Positions 9,215-18,360 of a DNA stretch of 64,000 nt are shown here, in pieces. The first letter of the stretch is position 1. Every line of letters begins with the position of its first letter. Source of the DNA: Slackia heliotrinireducens DSM 20476. GTDB lineage: Bacteria; Actinomycetota; Coriobacteriia; Coriobacteriales; Eggerthellaceae. The position numbers and the translations under genes are program-made. A model generated the notes under the pieces. It was not told where the DNA came from and ran no database searches. It worked only from the letters and a program-made list of their open reading frames with translations. The stretch spans positions 2,232,001-2,296,000 of the forward strand of contig NC_013165.1 of the NCBI RefSeq assembly GCF_000023885.1, read 5' to 3'.

Positions 9215-11464
9215 CTAAGCGGCGTCGGCGGCCGTCTCAGTACCCTTCTTGTCATAGTTGGGCATGGGACGGAAGATCTGGAACAGCAGGGCAGCCAAGA
9301 CCACGATGGCGAAGACCGTGCCAATGCCGAATCCGCCGCCAGTGAACAGCATGCCGAACTGATAGACCATCAATGCGACGCAGTAAGCGAAGCCGCACAT
9401 GTAGCCGATGGCAATCCAAGTCCACTTGCCAGAAACCATCTGACGATAGATGGTGCCGATGGCAGCGAAGCAGGGGGCGCACAGCAGGTTGAACGCGCAG
9501 AAGGACATGATGGCGGGAGCGGAGCCGCCGAGCATGGCAGCGAAGCCCTTCCACAGACCGGGGTCGGTCTCGCCCAGGTCCTCAAGAGCGGTCAGGGTAG
9601 CAACGGTGGCGACGACGTTCTCCTTGGCAACCAGACCGGTGACGGAGGTTGCGACCGCTTTCCAAGAGCCGAAGCCCAGAGGAGCGAACAGCGGTGCGAG
9701 GATGGTGCCGAGGCCGGCCATGAAGCTGTCTTCGATGTCGACCATGCCGAAGTGGCCATCAGCCACGCCCAGGTTCAGGAGGAACCAGATGACGATAGAG
9801 GACAGGAAGATGATGGTACCTGCTTTAATGATGTAGCTCTTGACGCGTTCCCAGGTCGCCAGCAAGACGGAGCGGACGGTCGGGATGTGGTACTGAGGGA
9901 GTTCCATAATGAACGGAGTGGCTTCACCTGCGAAATAGGGGGTCTTGCGCAGCATGATGCCGGAGATGATGATGGCGGCAACGCCCAGGAAGTAGAACAT
10001 GGGGCCGACCCACCAGACGGATTCGTACTCAGCAGAGGCCAGAGCGCCGAAGACCAGAGCGATGATGGGCAGCTTCGCGCCGCAGGGAATCATCGTGGTG
10101 GTCATGATCGTCATGCGACGGTCCTTCTCGTTCTCAATGGTCTTGGTAGCCATGACGGCGGGCACGCCGCAGCCCGATGCGATGAGCATCGGGATAAAGC
10201 TCTTGCCGGACAGGCCGAAGCGGCGGAAGATACGGTCCATGATGAACGCGACACGCGCCATGTAACCGCAGCCTTCCAAGAACGACAGCAGCAGGAACAG
10301 GATGATCATCTGAGGAACGAAGCCGATAACGGCGCCGACACCTGCGACGATGCCGTCCATGATCAAGCTCTGCAGCCAATCGGCGACACCGGATGCCTCG
10401 AGGGCATTGCCGATGATGAGGCCAAGGCCGGGGATGTACAGGCCGTAATCGCCCATTGTCTCGGCTTCGCCGCTTTCCTCATCCCAGGCTTCCATGCCGC
10501 CAGGGGTGTAAATCCAGCCGTCGCCGGAGATGCCGTCGTTGGCCCAGTCGGTAACGACGCCGCCACCGACGGTACAGGCGGCATAGTAGACGACGAACAT
10601 GACCAGAATGAAGATGGGCAGGCCCAGCCAGCGGTTGGTCACGATGCGGTCGATCTTCTGGGTGGTGGTCAGGGTCTTGCCAGACTTTTTGACCGTTTCG
10701 TCCACGATGTGGGCGATGGCGTCGTAGCGCTCGGAAGTGATGAGGCTCTCGGCGTCGTCGTCGAACTTAGACTCCAGGGTGCTGCGAACTGCAGCGACCT
10801 TGGCCAGGACATCCTTGGACGGATTGACCTTGGCGATGGCGCGCTCATCGTTCTCGAACAGCTTGATGGCATACCAGCGCTTCAGGTGCTCGGAAACAGA
10901 CAGCGCGGATTCGATTTCGGACAGGCCGTCTTCGAAAGCAGCGTCGAACTGGAACGTCGGAGCCGCAGGCACACCGGCCTTGCCCGTAGCGATGGCGGTC
11001 TGCAGCAGCTCGTCGACGCCTGTGTTCTTCAGAGCGCTGATGGACATGACGGGGCAGCCCAAACGCTTGGACAGACCGTCGAAATCGATCTTGTCGCCGT
11101 TCTTCTCGACGAGGTCGGCCATGTTCATGGCGACGACCACGGGGAGACCCAGGTTGACGATTTGAGTGGTCAGATACAGGTTGCGCTCGAGGTTGGTGGC
11201 GTCGACCAGGTTGATAACGCAGTCGGGGCGTTCATCAACCAGGTAGTCGCGTGCAACGACTTCCTCGGGCGAATAGGGGGACAGGGAGTAAATACCAGGC
11301 AGGTCAGTGATGGTCACATCATGATCTTTGCTGTATTTACCCTCCTTCTTCTCAACGGTTACGCCAGGCCAGTTGCCGACATATTGGCTTGCACCAGTGA
11401 GAGCATTGAACAACGTCGTCTTGCCGCAGTTCGGGTTGCCGGCAAGAGCAATACGGATTGCCAT
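9215..11464 (-). CDS. feoB: Ferrous iron transport protein B
   Basis: FeoB is the GTPase-linked inner-membrane permease for Fe(II). The N-terminal G domain shows G1 G-N-P-N-C-G-K-T at residues 9-16, G3 D-L-P-G near 56 and G4 N-M-A-D near 115. A helical linker domain follows, and from about residue 270 multiple membrane helices with the Gate motifs (G-C-G-V-P-A-V-M and P-C-G-A-K-L-P) are visible. The length of 749 aa is normal. The ATG at 11464 with GGAAGGAGAGAG upstream is chosen over 11485. It is preceded by two feoA genes and followed by the Cys-rich partner. Confidence 0.97.
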   Translation of the reverse strand: MAIRIALAGNPNCGKTTLFNALTGASQYVGNWPGVTVEKKEGKYSKDHDVTITDLPGIYSLSPYSPEEVVARDYLVDERPDCVINLVDATNLERNLYLTTQIVNLGLPVVVAMNMADLVEKNGDKIDFDGLSKRLGCPVMSISALKNTGVDELLQTAIATGKAGVPAAPTFQFDAAFEDGLSEIESALSVSEHLKRWYAIKLFENDERAIAKVNPSKDVLAKVAAVRSTLESKFDDDAESLITSERYDAIAHIVDETVKKSGKTLTTTQKIDRIVTNRWLGLPIFILVMFVVYYAACTVGGGVVTDWANDGISGDGWIYTPGGMEAWDEESGEAETMGDYGLYIPGLGLIIGNALEASGVADWLQSLIMDGIVAGVGAVIGFVPQMIILFLLLSFLEGCGYMARVAFIMDRIFRRFGLSGKSFIPMLIASGCGVPAVMATKTIENEKDRRMTIMTTTMIPCGAKLPIIALVFGALASAEYESVWWVGPMFYFLGVAAIIISGIMLRKTPYFAGEATPFIMELPQYHIPTVRSVLLATWERVKSYIIKAGTIIFLSSIVIWFLLNLGVADGHFGMVDIEDSFMAGLGTILAPLFAPLGFGSWKAVATSVTGLVAKENVVATVATLTALEDLGETDPGLWKGFAAMLGGSAPAIMSFCAFNLLCAPCFAAIGTIYRQMVSGKWTWIAIGYMCGFAYCVALMVYQFGMLFTGGGFGIGTVFAIVVLAALLFQIFRPMPNYDKKGTETAADAA

Positions 11465-11558
11465 CTCTCTCCTTCCATACTTCATGCATAGGGTTGACTA
11501 ACTTTGACTAATACCGCTTGGGACAACGCGCCTCCGAGCGTCTGTGCGGGAATAGTCT

Positions 11559-11804
11559 TTACTGCAGCGGCTCGACGATGACATTCTCAGCCTCGCTCTT
11601 ACGCAGCGACAGCTCGTAGCCGCGGACGGTGAGCTCCACCGGGTCGCCCAAAGGCGCAACCTTGCGGACATACACTTCGATGCCCTTGGTGATGCCCATG
11701 TCCATGATGTGGCGGCGGACAACACCGCTGCCGACAATCTTGAGGACCTTTGCGCTTCCCCCTACGGGAATGTCACGCAAAGTAATGGTCTCCTGCTCAG
11801 CCAT
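11559..11804 (-). CDS. feoA: FeoA-domain protein (second copy)
   Basis: An 81-aa FeoA SH3-like protein that works with FeoB in Fe(II) uptake. The FeoA pattern M-D-M-G-I-T-K-G-I-E-V-Y-V-R-K-V-A-P-L-G-D-P is clear in the middle. The ATG at 11804 is preferred because GAGGGGGATCA lies just upstream; an ATG at 11843 would add thirteen residues without a ribosome site. It lies between the other feoA and feoB; tandem feoA-feoA-feoB operons are common in anaerobic Gram-positives. Confidence 0.92.
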   Translation of the reverse strand: MAEQETITLRDIPVGGSAKVLKIVGSGVVRRHIMDMGITKGIEVYVRKVAPLGDPVELTVRGYELSLRKSEAENVIVEPLQ

Positions 11805-11916
11805 TGATCCCCCTCTCGAGTATCTCGTGTTCCGATCGTACAAAGTTCCTACAACCGGGGATCAGCAAGCACGCAGTATTATTTGCTGATCTCCGATGGT
11901 GTAAGCTTGATGGCTG

Positions 11917-12156
11917 CTATTGCTGCACCGTAATCTTGCGGCAGACCCCGTTGTCCAAAGCGACCTGTGCACCCTTGATGACAACAATCTGGTTGCCGCC
12001 GTTCTCAGAGGCGATTTCGACCTCGGCGCCTTCTACGAATCCCAGGTTTTCCAAATGGTGCTGCATGTCTTCGTCGCCGATGTTGCGAATCTTGACGATG
12101 ACGCCCTTCTCACCTGGCTTAAGAACCGACAGTGGGACGGCAGGCAAACCGCTCAT
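11917..12156 (-). CDS. feoA: FeoA-domain protein (first gene of operon)
   Basis: A 79-aa FeoA protein. The segment H-H-L-E-N-L-G-F-V-E-G-A-E-V-E-I-A-S-E-N-G-G-N-Q corresponds to the FeoA core. The ATG at 12156 follows TTTTGGAGGTATCG, a strong ribosome site, so the longer in-frame extension upstream is not the start. It is the first gene of the feoA-feoA-feoB-Cys-rich operon. The upstream 285 bases hold the promoter and a palindrome that may bind the nearby DtxR-family regulator. Confidence 0.93.
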   Translation of the reverse strand: MSGLPAVPLSVLKPGEKGVIVKIRNIGDEDMQHHLENLGFVEGAEVEIASENGGNQIVVIKGAQVALDNGVCRKITVQQ

Positions 12157-12169
12157 CGATACCTCCAAA

Positions 12170-12189
12170 AAGTTAAACGTACTAAACTT
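12170..12189. promoter_or_regulatory. Candidate metal-regulator operator of feo operon
   Basis: An imperfect 20-bp palindrome with arms AAGTTxA and TxAACTT lies 14 bases upstream of the first feoA start, next to its ribosome site. Its position fits a repressor site. Its sequence is only distantly like known DtxR boxes, so assignment to the adjacent regulator is an inference. Confidence 0.4.
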
Positions 12190-12442
12190 AAAGTATGATA
12201 GCGCAAACTTTTGAAAAAGAAAACCTGGACAAACTTTTTTAGCGGTGTTTTTGAGCGGAGACGCCCGAAAAGCTTCGAAGGCCCCTCTCCCAGCAGGGCC
12301 TTCGACCCGATATGAACGTTGTGAATTCTTTGGGCGCGTCATCTGTCGGCATCCGTCAGATGACGCGCAGCGGCTGCGTGCTGCTCCGGTCGCATCCCGC
12401 CAGCTGGCGTAGAGTCCAGCCGACCCGAAAACATACCGAAGG

Positions 12443-12781
12443 TCAACCGCACACCGAAACGTAATCCCGAAGAAGCCTTCCCACATCGATGGTAATGGTC
12501 AACGATGCCGAACCGTCCGACCCCTCCGATGCCAGGGATCGTGCGATTGCCGAAGATGCGTTGTATGTGCGCACGGGCATCGCCGGTCGGACGGCGGATC
12601 TTGAAGGGCCTTCGACCGATGGCTTACGCTGTTCAGGAGCTTTGCGCTCACGACATGCTTCATGGAGCGGCTGCCGCACCTCGGTGCCAGAATCCGCATC
12701 GCGCCTGAAATCGTGCAGGCACCCGAAGCAGACATCCATGTCGTCAAAACAATTCGATTTGCACACAGGGCAGGTTTTCAT
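12443..12781 (-). CDS. Small zinc-ribbon protein at end of Tad locus
   Basis: A 112-aa protein opening with a zinc ribbon C-P-V-C-K-S-N-C-F and a second pair C-F-G-C-L-H-D-F at residues 4-24. The middle is basic and low in complexity, followed by a short hydrophobic beta-like segment S-L-T-I-T-I-D-V-G-R-L-L. No enzyme motif is visible. The ATG at 12781 follows GGAGGG. It is the last gene of the minus-strand Tad pilus run, 12 bases after the DUF192 gene. The function is unknown; a regulatory or assembly role in piliation is only a guess from position. Confidence 0.7.
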   Translation of the reverse strand: MKTCPVCKSNCFDDMDVCFGCLHDFRRDADSGTEVRQPLHEACRERKAPEQRKPSVEGPSRSAVRPAMPVRTYNASSAIARSLASEGSDGSASLTITIDVGRLLRDYVSVCG

Positions 12782-12793
12782 GTGAATCCCTCC

Positions 12794-13450
12794 TTACGCG
12801 GTTTGGAAGGCCGGCGCGCCCGACACCCGGATTTTGCGCGGTTCGACAATAGTATGGGCCGGTACGCAGAGATACTGCGTCGCCTGGACGGGCGCGACTT
12901 TCGCCGCCTTGGTCTGAGGGGAGGCGCCGGCTTCCGACGGCTGCTCCGATTTAGCGGCAGGCCCGCTTATGACCTCGGAAAAACAGTTCTGGCCAAGCTC
13001 GAACCAAGGCATGTTCGGGGCGGAGGGACGTTCCACGGCGAAGCGCGCGTCGTGGCATCCGAACCGTGAACGCGGCGGCAGGTCCCTCATGACGGCGATG
13101 GCCGTACCGCGCTCATCGAAGAAGGCGATGTCTATGGAATGGCCCATGCCGTAGGTGTGGATATCGCGGCACGGCATGAGCACGATTGTGGGAATGCTGC
13201 GGGAGCGTGCGGCCAAAAGCCCGCGGAGCCTCCCCCACCACGTGGTCCGCACGTCAACGGCCTCCCCGCCCTCGTGCTCAAGGGCGCAATCCGCCGGTTC
13301 TTGCAAAACCGGTGCGGCGGCGGTGGCCATAGCGCGAGAAACCGCACCGAATCCAATCGCCTGCTGCTTGCGGCGTCGGTTGCCCAAATCCAACGCATTG
13401 ATGCCGTATACGGCAGGAGCCGTAGGCTTGATCGCGTCTGCAGTACTCAT
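12794..13450 (-). CDS. DUF192-domain protein in Tad locus
   Basis: A 218-aa protein with a DUF192 domain near residues 75-150, seen as G-L-L-A-A-R-S-R-S-I-P-T, then M-G-H-S-I-D-I-A-F-F-D-E-R-G and the following valine/arginine strand. DUF192 proteins are small, often exported beta-barrel-like proteins of unknown role that recur next to Tad and TadE genes. The C-terminus is a Pro/Ala-rich tail. Its ATG overlaps the stop of the upstream TadE-like gene by four bases (ATGA), so it belongs to that operon. Confidence 0.8.
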   Translation of the reverse strand: MSTADAIKPTAPAVYGINALDLGNRRRKQQAIGFGAVSRAMATAAAPVLQEPADCALEHEGGEAVDVRTTWWGRLRGLLAARSRSIPTIVLMPCRDIHTYGMGHSIDIAFFDERGTAIAVMRDLPPRSRFGCHDARFAVERPSAPNMPWFELGQNCFSEVISGPAAKSEQPSEAGASPQTKAAKVAPVQATQYLCVPAHTIVEPRKIRVSGAPAFQTA

Positions 13451-13875
13451 ATGACGATTCCTTTCCTATAGGGGCTGATTTCAAACTCTATTTCATGATG
13501 GAGCGGAGGGATGGCGACGCCGAACACCGACGATGGAGCAGGAAGCCCGTAAGACGAGAGCCTGAAGTCGAACCCCGCGGTGTAAACCACATGCCCATTC
13601 CACATCCTGTCGGCGCTCACCTGCACACATGACGGCGGGATGCCCGTGGCGGCGCTGATTCGAGCCGCCACTTCGGACGAAGATACGCCCCCTTCGTATC
13701 CATCGTCGACCTGCATGAGTATGGCGTCCCTGGCGGCGGGGTCGAACGCTGCACACTCGCTCAAGAAAGCCATCGAAGTAAAGACGACGACCGCGACCAG
13801 GGTCAGCACGGGAAACATGCAGGCAAGCTCGACTGTCATCTGTCCGGACTCACCCGACGTGCCTGGCACGCGCAT
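13447..13875 (-). CDS. TadE-like pseudopilin (second copy)
   Basis: A 142-aa protein with a TadE-type N-terminus: a short basic leader, then G-Q-M-T-V-E-L-A and a hydrophobic helix to about residue 38. TadE/TadF pseudopilins are cleaved by the prepilin peptidase and help assemble Flp pili. The glutamate at position 5 of the processed helix is conserved. The rest is an extracytoplasmic beta-rich domain. It overlaps the upstream TadG-like gene and the downstream DUF192 gene by a few bases each, implying one transcript. Confidence 0.82.
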   Translation of the reverse strand: MRVPGTSGESGQMTVELACMFPVLTLVAVVVFTSMAFLSECAAFDPAARDAILMQVDDGYEGGVSSSEVAARISAATGIPPSCVQVSADRMWNGHVVYTAGFDFRLSSYGLPAPSSVFGVAIPPLHHEIEFEISPYRKGIVI

Positions 13876-15785
13876 TACGGCACCCCCTTCAATGCTCGAA
13901 TGGTCTGTGATAACGGCCCGTCCTCATGCGCCACCACATACGCGGTATTGACAAGAGTCGGCTTAGCGGCTGATGTGTTCGCCGGCTCCATGCCGAGCTC
14001 TCCGATGAACGAACGCATCTCATCTGCCGCCCATGTCCCAAGTCCGCTTGCCCCGATGAGAGGCAGGCCGTCCAAGGCCTTCTCCACCCCGTCGGTCAAG
14101 CCGTCGACACCTCCTTTGTAGACTCCCAGCAAGGACGCCCACAGGCTAAGGGCCATCGTTCCGCAGTCCAACAGAACCGAATCGGCGTCGGCGCTTGCCC
14201 CTTCAAGCAGGGATGAGATGACGTCTTCGGATTCGTCCTCCACCAAAACGGCAGCCGAGAACGCCGTGAACGAACCCAGTTCTTCGGGGGTGCTCACGAA
14301 CCCGACAGGCCGCCCGCCGTCCTCTCTGGCCGAAAGCTCAACCACAGCCCCGAATCGCCCTGGCGGATACGCCTCGATGCGATACCCGAGAACATCCTTG
14401 AACGCCTCAGTAAGCTCGCCGAAAGCATCATCGACCTCCGACTTGGCGCCCTCTATGGCTGGCAGTGCCTCGCTGCGGGCCCTTTCATATTCTTCGGCCG
14501 CCTCCGCAACCTTCCGATAGTGGTACTCGAAGCCGTTTTCTATATTCGTCGACGCCGAAAGGACCTGCCCCAACGCGACCGAATCCAGACCGCACGCCGG
14601 GCACACCTCGTAGGATCCGGCATCCAGCCCCGACAACGAACCGTATCCGCCGGAGCCGTCTTGCTGGTATTGCGGACACCCGGCCCATGCATGGATGTAC
14701 GCATGCTCGCCAGCGCTTACCGGGTAGTCCGGGTTTGTGTAAAGCGGCGTCTCCTTCATTTCGGAAGTGTTCTTCGGGAGCAGCGGGAAATGCAGTTCGG
14801 GTGCGGATACGCCATCATCGATGACGTATCCTTCGTCCATGACATCGACCGCGTAGGCGAACACGTTCTTACGCAGCGCGCTACGCGCACCTTCCTCGTC
14901 CGTCGCGTCCATCGGAGCCTCATCTCGCAAACGAGCGCGGTAATACGCTTGCGCCCGCTTCAAAGGCACATCGAAGGACCAGGTAGTAGACGAATGGTAC
15001 AGAGGGTTTTCGGACGGCGATATGCTCGAGAGCGTCTCGGCTCTCTGCTGCATGCAATAGTTCGGCGCGTATCCGCAATCCTCCAGATATGCATCGATCC
15101 AGGCGTCATCCGCCTCTTCGGAGGCCTCCTCTGCAGTATCAGCCAATTCCGCCACCGTGTCGGAAGCATCTGTCGCCGTATCGAGTGCGTCGTCCACGGA
15201 CTCGAAACCGGGAATCTCGATCTCCTCCCCTTCACGGGGTACCAGCTCCATGTACCCTATATAGGTAGTGCCGTCTTCGGCGTTCGCGAACATGACGGAT
15301 TCCGCCTGGGTCAGAGCCACCACCGGCAATGCGGCCTGCTCGAGGTTGAGCACCTGCGCCGATTTCTCGGCGAACACCTTCCTTTTCTCGAGCACTTTCT
15401 CGCCGGCCTCTATGAGGGAATCCCCCACGCCGGCGATAGGTGGCACGCAGCAGCACACGATCCCGACACCAAGAAGCGTCAACCCCGTGAGCGAAATAGT
15501 CAGCAGCGTCGCGTCCGCAACCTTCACGGATATCATGAACTCCGCTACTTCGGCCTCCGCAGCCAATGCCGCGGCGTCAGCGACGGATTGCACCTTGGTG
15601 GCGCGGCTTTGCGATTGGACCGCCCATGCCGAAAAACATACGAGCGAACAGGACAGGAGGATAGCGACGGCCGTACCCGCCGTGGAGAAACCGCGCTCGT
15701 CGAAGAACGCATCGGTCCAGCAACCGAGGCGCACGGAACGTCGACTCTGCGAGACACGCCTCGTGTACCAAGCAAACCTTCTCAA
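13875..15785 (-). CDS. Large TadG-like secreted/membrane protein
   Basis: A 636-aa protein anchored by an N-terminal helix (about residues 35-57, after an R-G-F-S-T-A-G-T-A-V leader typical of TadE/TadG-type proteins), then Q-S-V-A-D-A-A-A-L-A-A, the segment that usually follows the helix in TadG. A second hydrophobic stretch lies near 88-115. The long remainder is acidic, with a CxxC pair (V-C-P-A-C-G), and is presumably extracytoplasmic. The start is a TTG at 15785 seven bases after GGGAGG and overlapping the TadE stop. The role in the pilus is inferred from position and N-terminus; the C-terminal domain is not recognised. Confidence 0.7.
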   Translation of the reverse strand: MRRFAWYTRRVSQSRRSVRLGCWTDAFFDERGFSTAGTAVAILLSCSLVCFSAWAVQSQSRATKVQSVADAAALAAEAEVAEFMISVKVADATLLTISLTGLTLLGVGIVCCCVPPIAGVGDSLIEAGEKVLEKRKVFAEKSAQVLNLEQAALPVVALTQAESVMFANAEDGTTYIGYMELVPREGEEIEIPGFESVDDALDTATDASDTVAELADTAEEASEEADDAWIDAYLEDCGYAPNYCMQQRAETLSSISPSENPLYHSSTTWSFDVPLKRAQAYYRARLRDEAPMDATDEEGARSALRKNVFAYAVDVMDEGYVIDDGVSAPELHFPLLPKNTSEMKETPLYTNPDYPVSAGEHAYIHAWAGCPQYQQDGSGGYGSLSGLDAGSYEVCPACGLDSVALGQVLSASTNIENGFEYHYRKVAEAAEEYERARSEALPAIEGAKSEVDDAFGELTEAFKDVLGYRIEAYPPGRFGAVVELSAREDGGRPVGFVSTPEELGSFTAFSAAVLVEDESEDVISSLLEGASADADSVLLDCGTMALSLWASLLGVYKGGVDGLTDGVEKALDGLPLIGASGLGTWAADEMRSFIGELGMEPANTSAAKPTLVNTAYVVAHEDGPLSQTIRALKGVP

Positions 15786-16288
15786 ACCTTATCCTCCCAT
15801 CTGTCTACCCAGGAACGCGGATCCATACCAGAACCCGACTCAGCCAGCCAGCTGTCCTTTTCCAATTTCACCTCGACTTCAAAACAGTACATGCCTCCCG
15901 CATCAAGCGCCCCGGCAGCCCCCATGGCCGCACCTATCAACGGCACTGGCTGAACGGAGTTTTGAATCACCACCGCGCACAAATCGCTCTGAGAATTCCC
16001 CTGCAGGTCCACAGCCCAATCGCCCTGGTGGAACAAGGGGGCATCAGGAACCGCCTTCAAATGGCGCTCAACCACGAAGCGCGCCGATGAAGCGTCCTCG
16101 GGTCGCAGCGTCGCAAGCATGCGGCATCCGTCAGCTGCGGCAGATTGCATCACAATGCGGTCGTACAGAATGATGCCCGGCTGGATAGCCATGAGCATCA
16201 CAAGCAGCAGCACTGGTATGAGAAACGCAGCCTCAACTGTCGCCTGCCCGTTCGACGCCTTTTCCGCACGTTCAGAACAGCAACGCAT
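15782..16288 (-). CDS. tadE: TadE-family pseudopilin
   Basis: A 168-aa TadE pseudopilin. The prepilin peptidase-type motif is N-G-Q-A-T-V-E-A-A-F-L-I-P-V-L-L-L-V near residues 14-31, followed by a hydrophobic helix and an extracytoplasmic domain. The ATG at 16288 is spaced eight bases from GGAAGG and is preferred to an upstream TTG at 16294. It overlaps the preceding small pilin by 17 bases and the following TadG-like gene by four, so all three are translationally linked. Confidence 0.85.
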   Translation of the reverse strand: MRCCSERAEKASNGQATVEAAFLIPVLLLVMLMAIQPGIILYDRIVMQSAAADGCRMLATLRPEDASSARFVVERHLKAVPDAPLFHQGDWAVDLQGNSQSDLCAVVIQNSVQPVPLIGAAMGAAGALDAGGMYCFEVEVKLEKDSWLAESGSGMDPRSWVDRWEDKV

Positions 16289-16481
16289 CGACAAGTCCTT
16301 CCAATACCCGATGGGTCAGCGGCACAAGCGCTAAGTCGGCCGCGCGGCCGTCCGCAAAGAACTTCCAGATCGCACCCATCCCAACGATCAGCGACGCGAG
16401 CGCCGAGGCGACCACCGCGTATTCCACCGTCGATTGGCCGCACTCGCCTTCACGAGCCCTGGCGTCTTCTCTGCTCCTCAT
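16272..16481 (-). CDS. Small Flp-type pilin-like protein
   Basis: A 69-aa protein with a class-III-type prepilin pattern E-C-G-Q-S-T-V-E-Y-A-V-V-A-S-A-L-A-S near residues 13-30, where cleavage after Gly and a Glu at +5 (T-V-E-Y) match Flp pilins. After the hydrophobic helix a short tail follows. It starts six bases after the flp stop codon. It is probably a minor pilin or TadF-like pseudopilin rather than the major subunit. Confidence 0.75.
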   Translation of the reverse strand: MRSREDARAREGECGQSTVEYAVVASALASLIVGMGAIWKFFADGRAADLALVPLTHRVLEGLVDALLF

Positions 16482-16486
16482 GTCAG

Positions 16487-16582
16487 CTACAAACCGTTGA
16501 TGCTTGTGGCGATGGAGTTCCACAGCTCTTGGATCTTTGGTTTGAACAGGGTGATGGCCACAATGGCGATAACCACAAGCAC
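16487..16582 (-). pseudogene. flp: flp pilin gene, 3' fragment (split by element 1)
   Basis: This is the C-terminal half of the Flp major pilin: the reading continues L-V-V-I-A-I-V-A-I-T-L-F, then K-P-K-I-Q-E-L-W-N-S-I-A-T-S-I-N-G-L and a TAG at 16487-16489. The Q-E-L-W-N-S-I tail is typical of Flp pilins. It has no start of its own. The 5' half lies at 30759-30889 on the other side of element 1. Joining the two across the 2-bp core gives an uninterrupted 74-aa pilin. As it stands, no intact major pilin can be made. Confidence 0.9.
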
Positions 16583-16605
16583 CCCCACTAATAGTTTTGC
16601 GCATT
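16573..16605. other. Left attachment junction of element 1
   Basis: Host flp sequence (CACAAGC) meets the AC core at 16581, then element sequence CCCCACTAATAGTTTTGCGC. The element arm is the inverse of the arm at the right junction (shared blocks GCG-AAAACT and GTGG). This fits one half of a serine-integrase attP joined to one half of attB. Confidence 0.85.
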
Positions 16606-16646
16606 TTCCTGATACAATGAGGTCAGGATAGAAAAAGGGGTCTGAC

Positions 16647-18356
16647 ATGGGTAAAGCAGAAAAAGAAATGCAAGGTAGACCGATGAAGGCGGCTATCTAT
16701 ACTCGTATCTCATTGGATAAGACAGGTGAGAAGGAAGGTATAGAGCGGCAGTTGCGCGACTGTCGGTTGATTTGTCGAATAAATAATTTCGAGGTCTACA
16801 AAGAGTATCCAGACAACTCAATATCAGCGTTCAGCACAGAAGCGCGTAGTGCTAAAGAACGCCCTCAGTTTGATGAAATGATTAAGGATTACAAAGAAGG
16901 CAAATTCGACGTAATCGTGGCATGGAAACTAGACAGACTTGTTCGGTCTGTTGCCGCGCTAGAAGATATGCTCAAAGAATTAGAAGGTCTTTGTATTTGC
17001 ACGACCGACCTGGGCGGCATGGTTGATTTGCGCAACTCTGCGTCGATTTTACAAGTCCAAATCATGGCATCTATGGCTCAGTTTGAAAGTGCGCGTAAGA
17101 GCGAGCGCTTTAAAGACAAGTATCGAGACTCAGCCGCTCAAGGCTTTATGCGTTCGAACTCGAAACGTTCTTTTGGCTATACGCACAGGAACAAACAGAT
17201 TAGAGAAGAAGCAAAAGCCGTCAGAGCCATATTTAAAGCTTATGCAGATGGCGCATATCTAGGATGGATAGCAGAAGCACTCAACGGCGAAGACAAGCAC
17301 GGCTACGACTATATTCCGACCATTGAAACCGTAAGAGTGCGAGATGCCAAAGCAAAGAAAGAAGAACAAGAGCAGAGGAAGAAAGAGGGGAAACTAAAAG
17401 ACGGAGAAAAGGAAATCGTCATTCCCAATTACAAGTGGACTACCCAGCGGCTAAGCCAGCTGATGCGGAATCCGAAATATGTCGGATGGGTCTATCACGC
17501 CCCTACTGGTGTAGATGGTAAACACCAGTCGTATTCGTCTGATAAATGGAATGACTACATCGTAAGGGATGATGACAACAATCCTATTAAGGCGAAAAAC
17601 GTCACACCTATTATCGATGAACTGACGTGGTACAAGGTGCAAAGCCGATTAGAAGGAAACCTCGTTAACTGGGAGGGTAAGAGAATAACGAGGGGATATG
17701 GCAGAAAGAATATCGGTTCAGGAATTTATACGTGTATGAAATGCGGCGTACCACTAAAAACTGGCGGTAGAGCAAAAACAAAAAAGCACGACTATGGCAT
17801 GACATATCACTGCCCTTCGTGTGGCATGTCCCGTACAGCAAAACACGTAGATAAATTCGTCTTGTACCAAGTGCGAAAGTTCATAGCGACTGATAAGTTT
17901 GAAGAAATTGCTCAGATGAACAATAGCGACGACCCCCGCATAGCGAAAATATCTGATGAGATAACTACTCTGAGACTTAGAATTGAACAAACGAATAAAG
18001 AGTGGTTGGATAGTTTGATACCAGGGTTATTGAGGTACGAAAAAGTAACGATGCTTGAGGGGCAAATAAAGCAGTTAGAAGCAGAACGAACAGCGTTATT
18101 ACCTAACACGGCTTTAAGAGGTATCGCAGCATCTGATGACCGAGTAGCAGCTTTCGATGCAATAACAGATGCAAGAGCAATTGGAGCATTCATCGACTCA
18201 GTATTCACCGTTCAAGTTGACAGACACGCAAAAGGGAAAAGAGTCACACCACAGAGCAATGTTGATGAAATTAAAGTGGATTGGAAAGCGGGAATTGGAG
18301 AGCGGGAAACAGGCGAAATAGAACCTGAAATCGCCGAAGAAGAGCAAGAAGATTAG
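16647..18356 (+). CDS. Large serine integrase of element 1
   Basis: A 569-aa large serine recombinase that integrates and excises element 1. The resolvase-type catalytic domain begins Y-T-R-I-S-L-D-K with the nucleophile at Ser22, and A-W-K-L-D-R-L-V-R-S follows near residues 92-101. A recombinase domain follows, then a zinc ribbon with C-M-K-C-G and C-P-S-C-G near residues 360-395, and a predicted coiled coil near 430-480, the standard layout of phiC31/Bxb1-type enzymes. The ATG follows AAGGGGTCTGAC. It starts 64 bases inside the left junction, oriented inward, as usual for these integrases. Confidence 0.96.
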   Translation: MGKAEKEMQGRPMKAAIYTRISLDKTGEKEGIERQLRDCRLICRINNFEVYKEYPDNSISAFSTEARSAKERPQFDEMIKDYKEGKFDVIVAWKLDRLVRSVAALEDMLKELEGLCICTTDLGGMVDLRNSASILQVQIMASMAQFESARKSERFKDKYRDSAAQGFMRSNSKRSFGYTHRNKQIREEAKAVRAIFKAYADGAYLGWIAEALNGEDKHGYDYIPTIETVRVRDAKAKKEEQEQRKKEGKLKDGEKEIVIPNYKWTTQRLSQLMRNPKYVGWVYHAPTGVDGKHQSYSSDKWNDYIVRDDDNNPIKAKNVTPIIDELTWYKVQSRLEGNLVNWEGKRITRGYGRKNIGSGIYTCMKCGVPLKTGGRAKTKKHDYGMTYHCPSCGMSRTAKHVDKFVLYQVRKFIATDKFEEIAQMNNSDDPRIAKISDEITTLRLRIEQTNKEWLDSLIPGLLRYEKVTMLEGQIKQLEAERTALLPNTALRGIAASDDRVAAFDAITDARAIGAFIDSVFTVQVDRHAKGKRVTPQSNVDEIKVDWKAGIGERETGEIEPEIAEEEQED

Positions 18357-18360
18357 TGAC

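Noticed and set aside
9098-11491. A 797-codon plus-strand frame opposite feoB
   Set aside because: The composition is that of an antisense shadow; feoB on the minus strand has clear GTPase and permease motifs.
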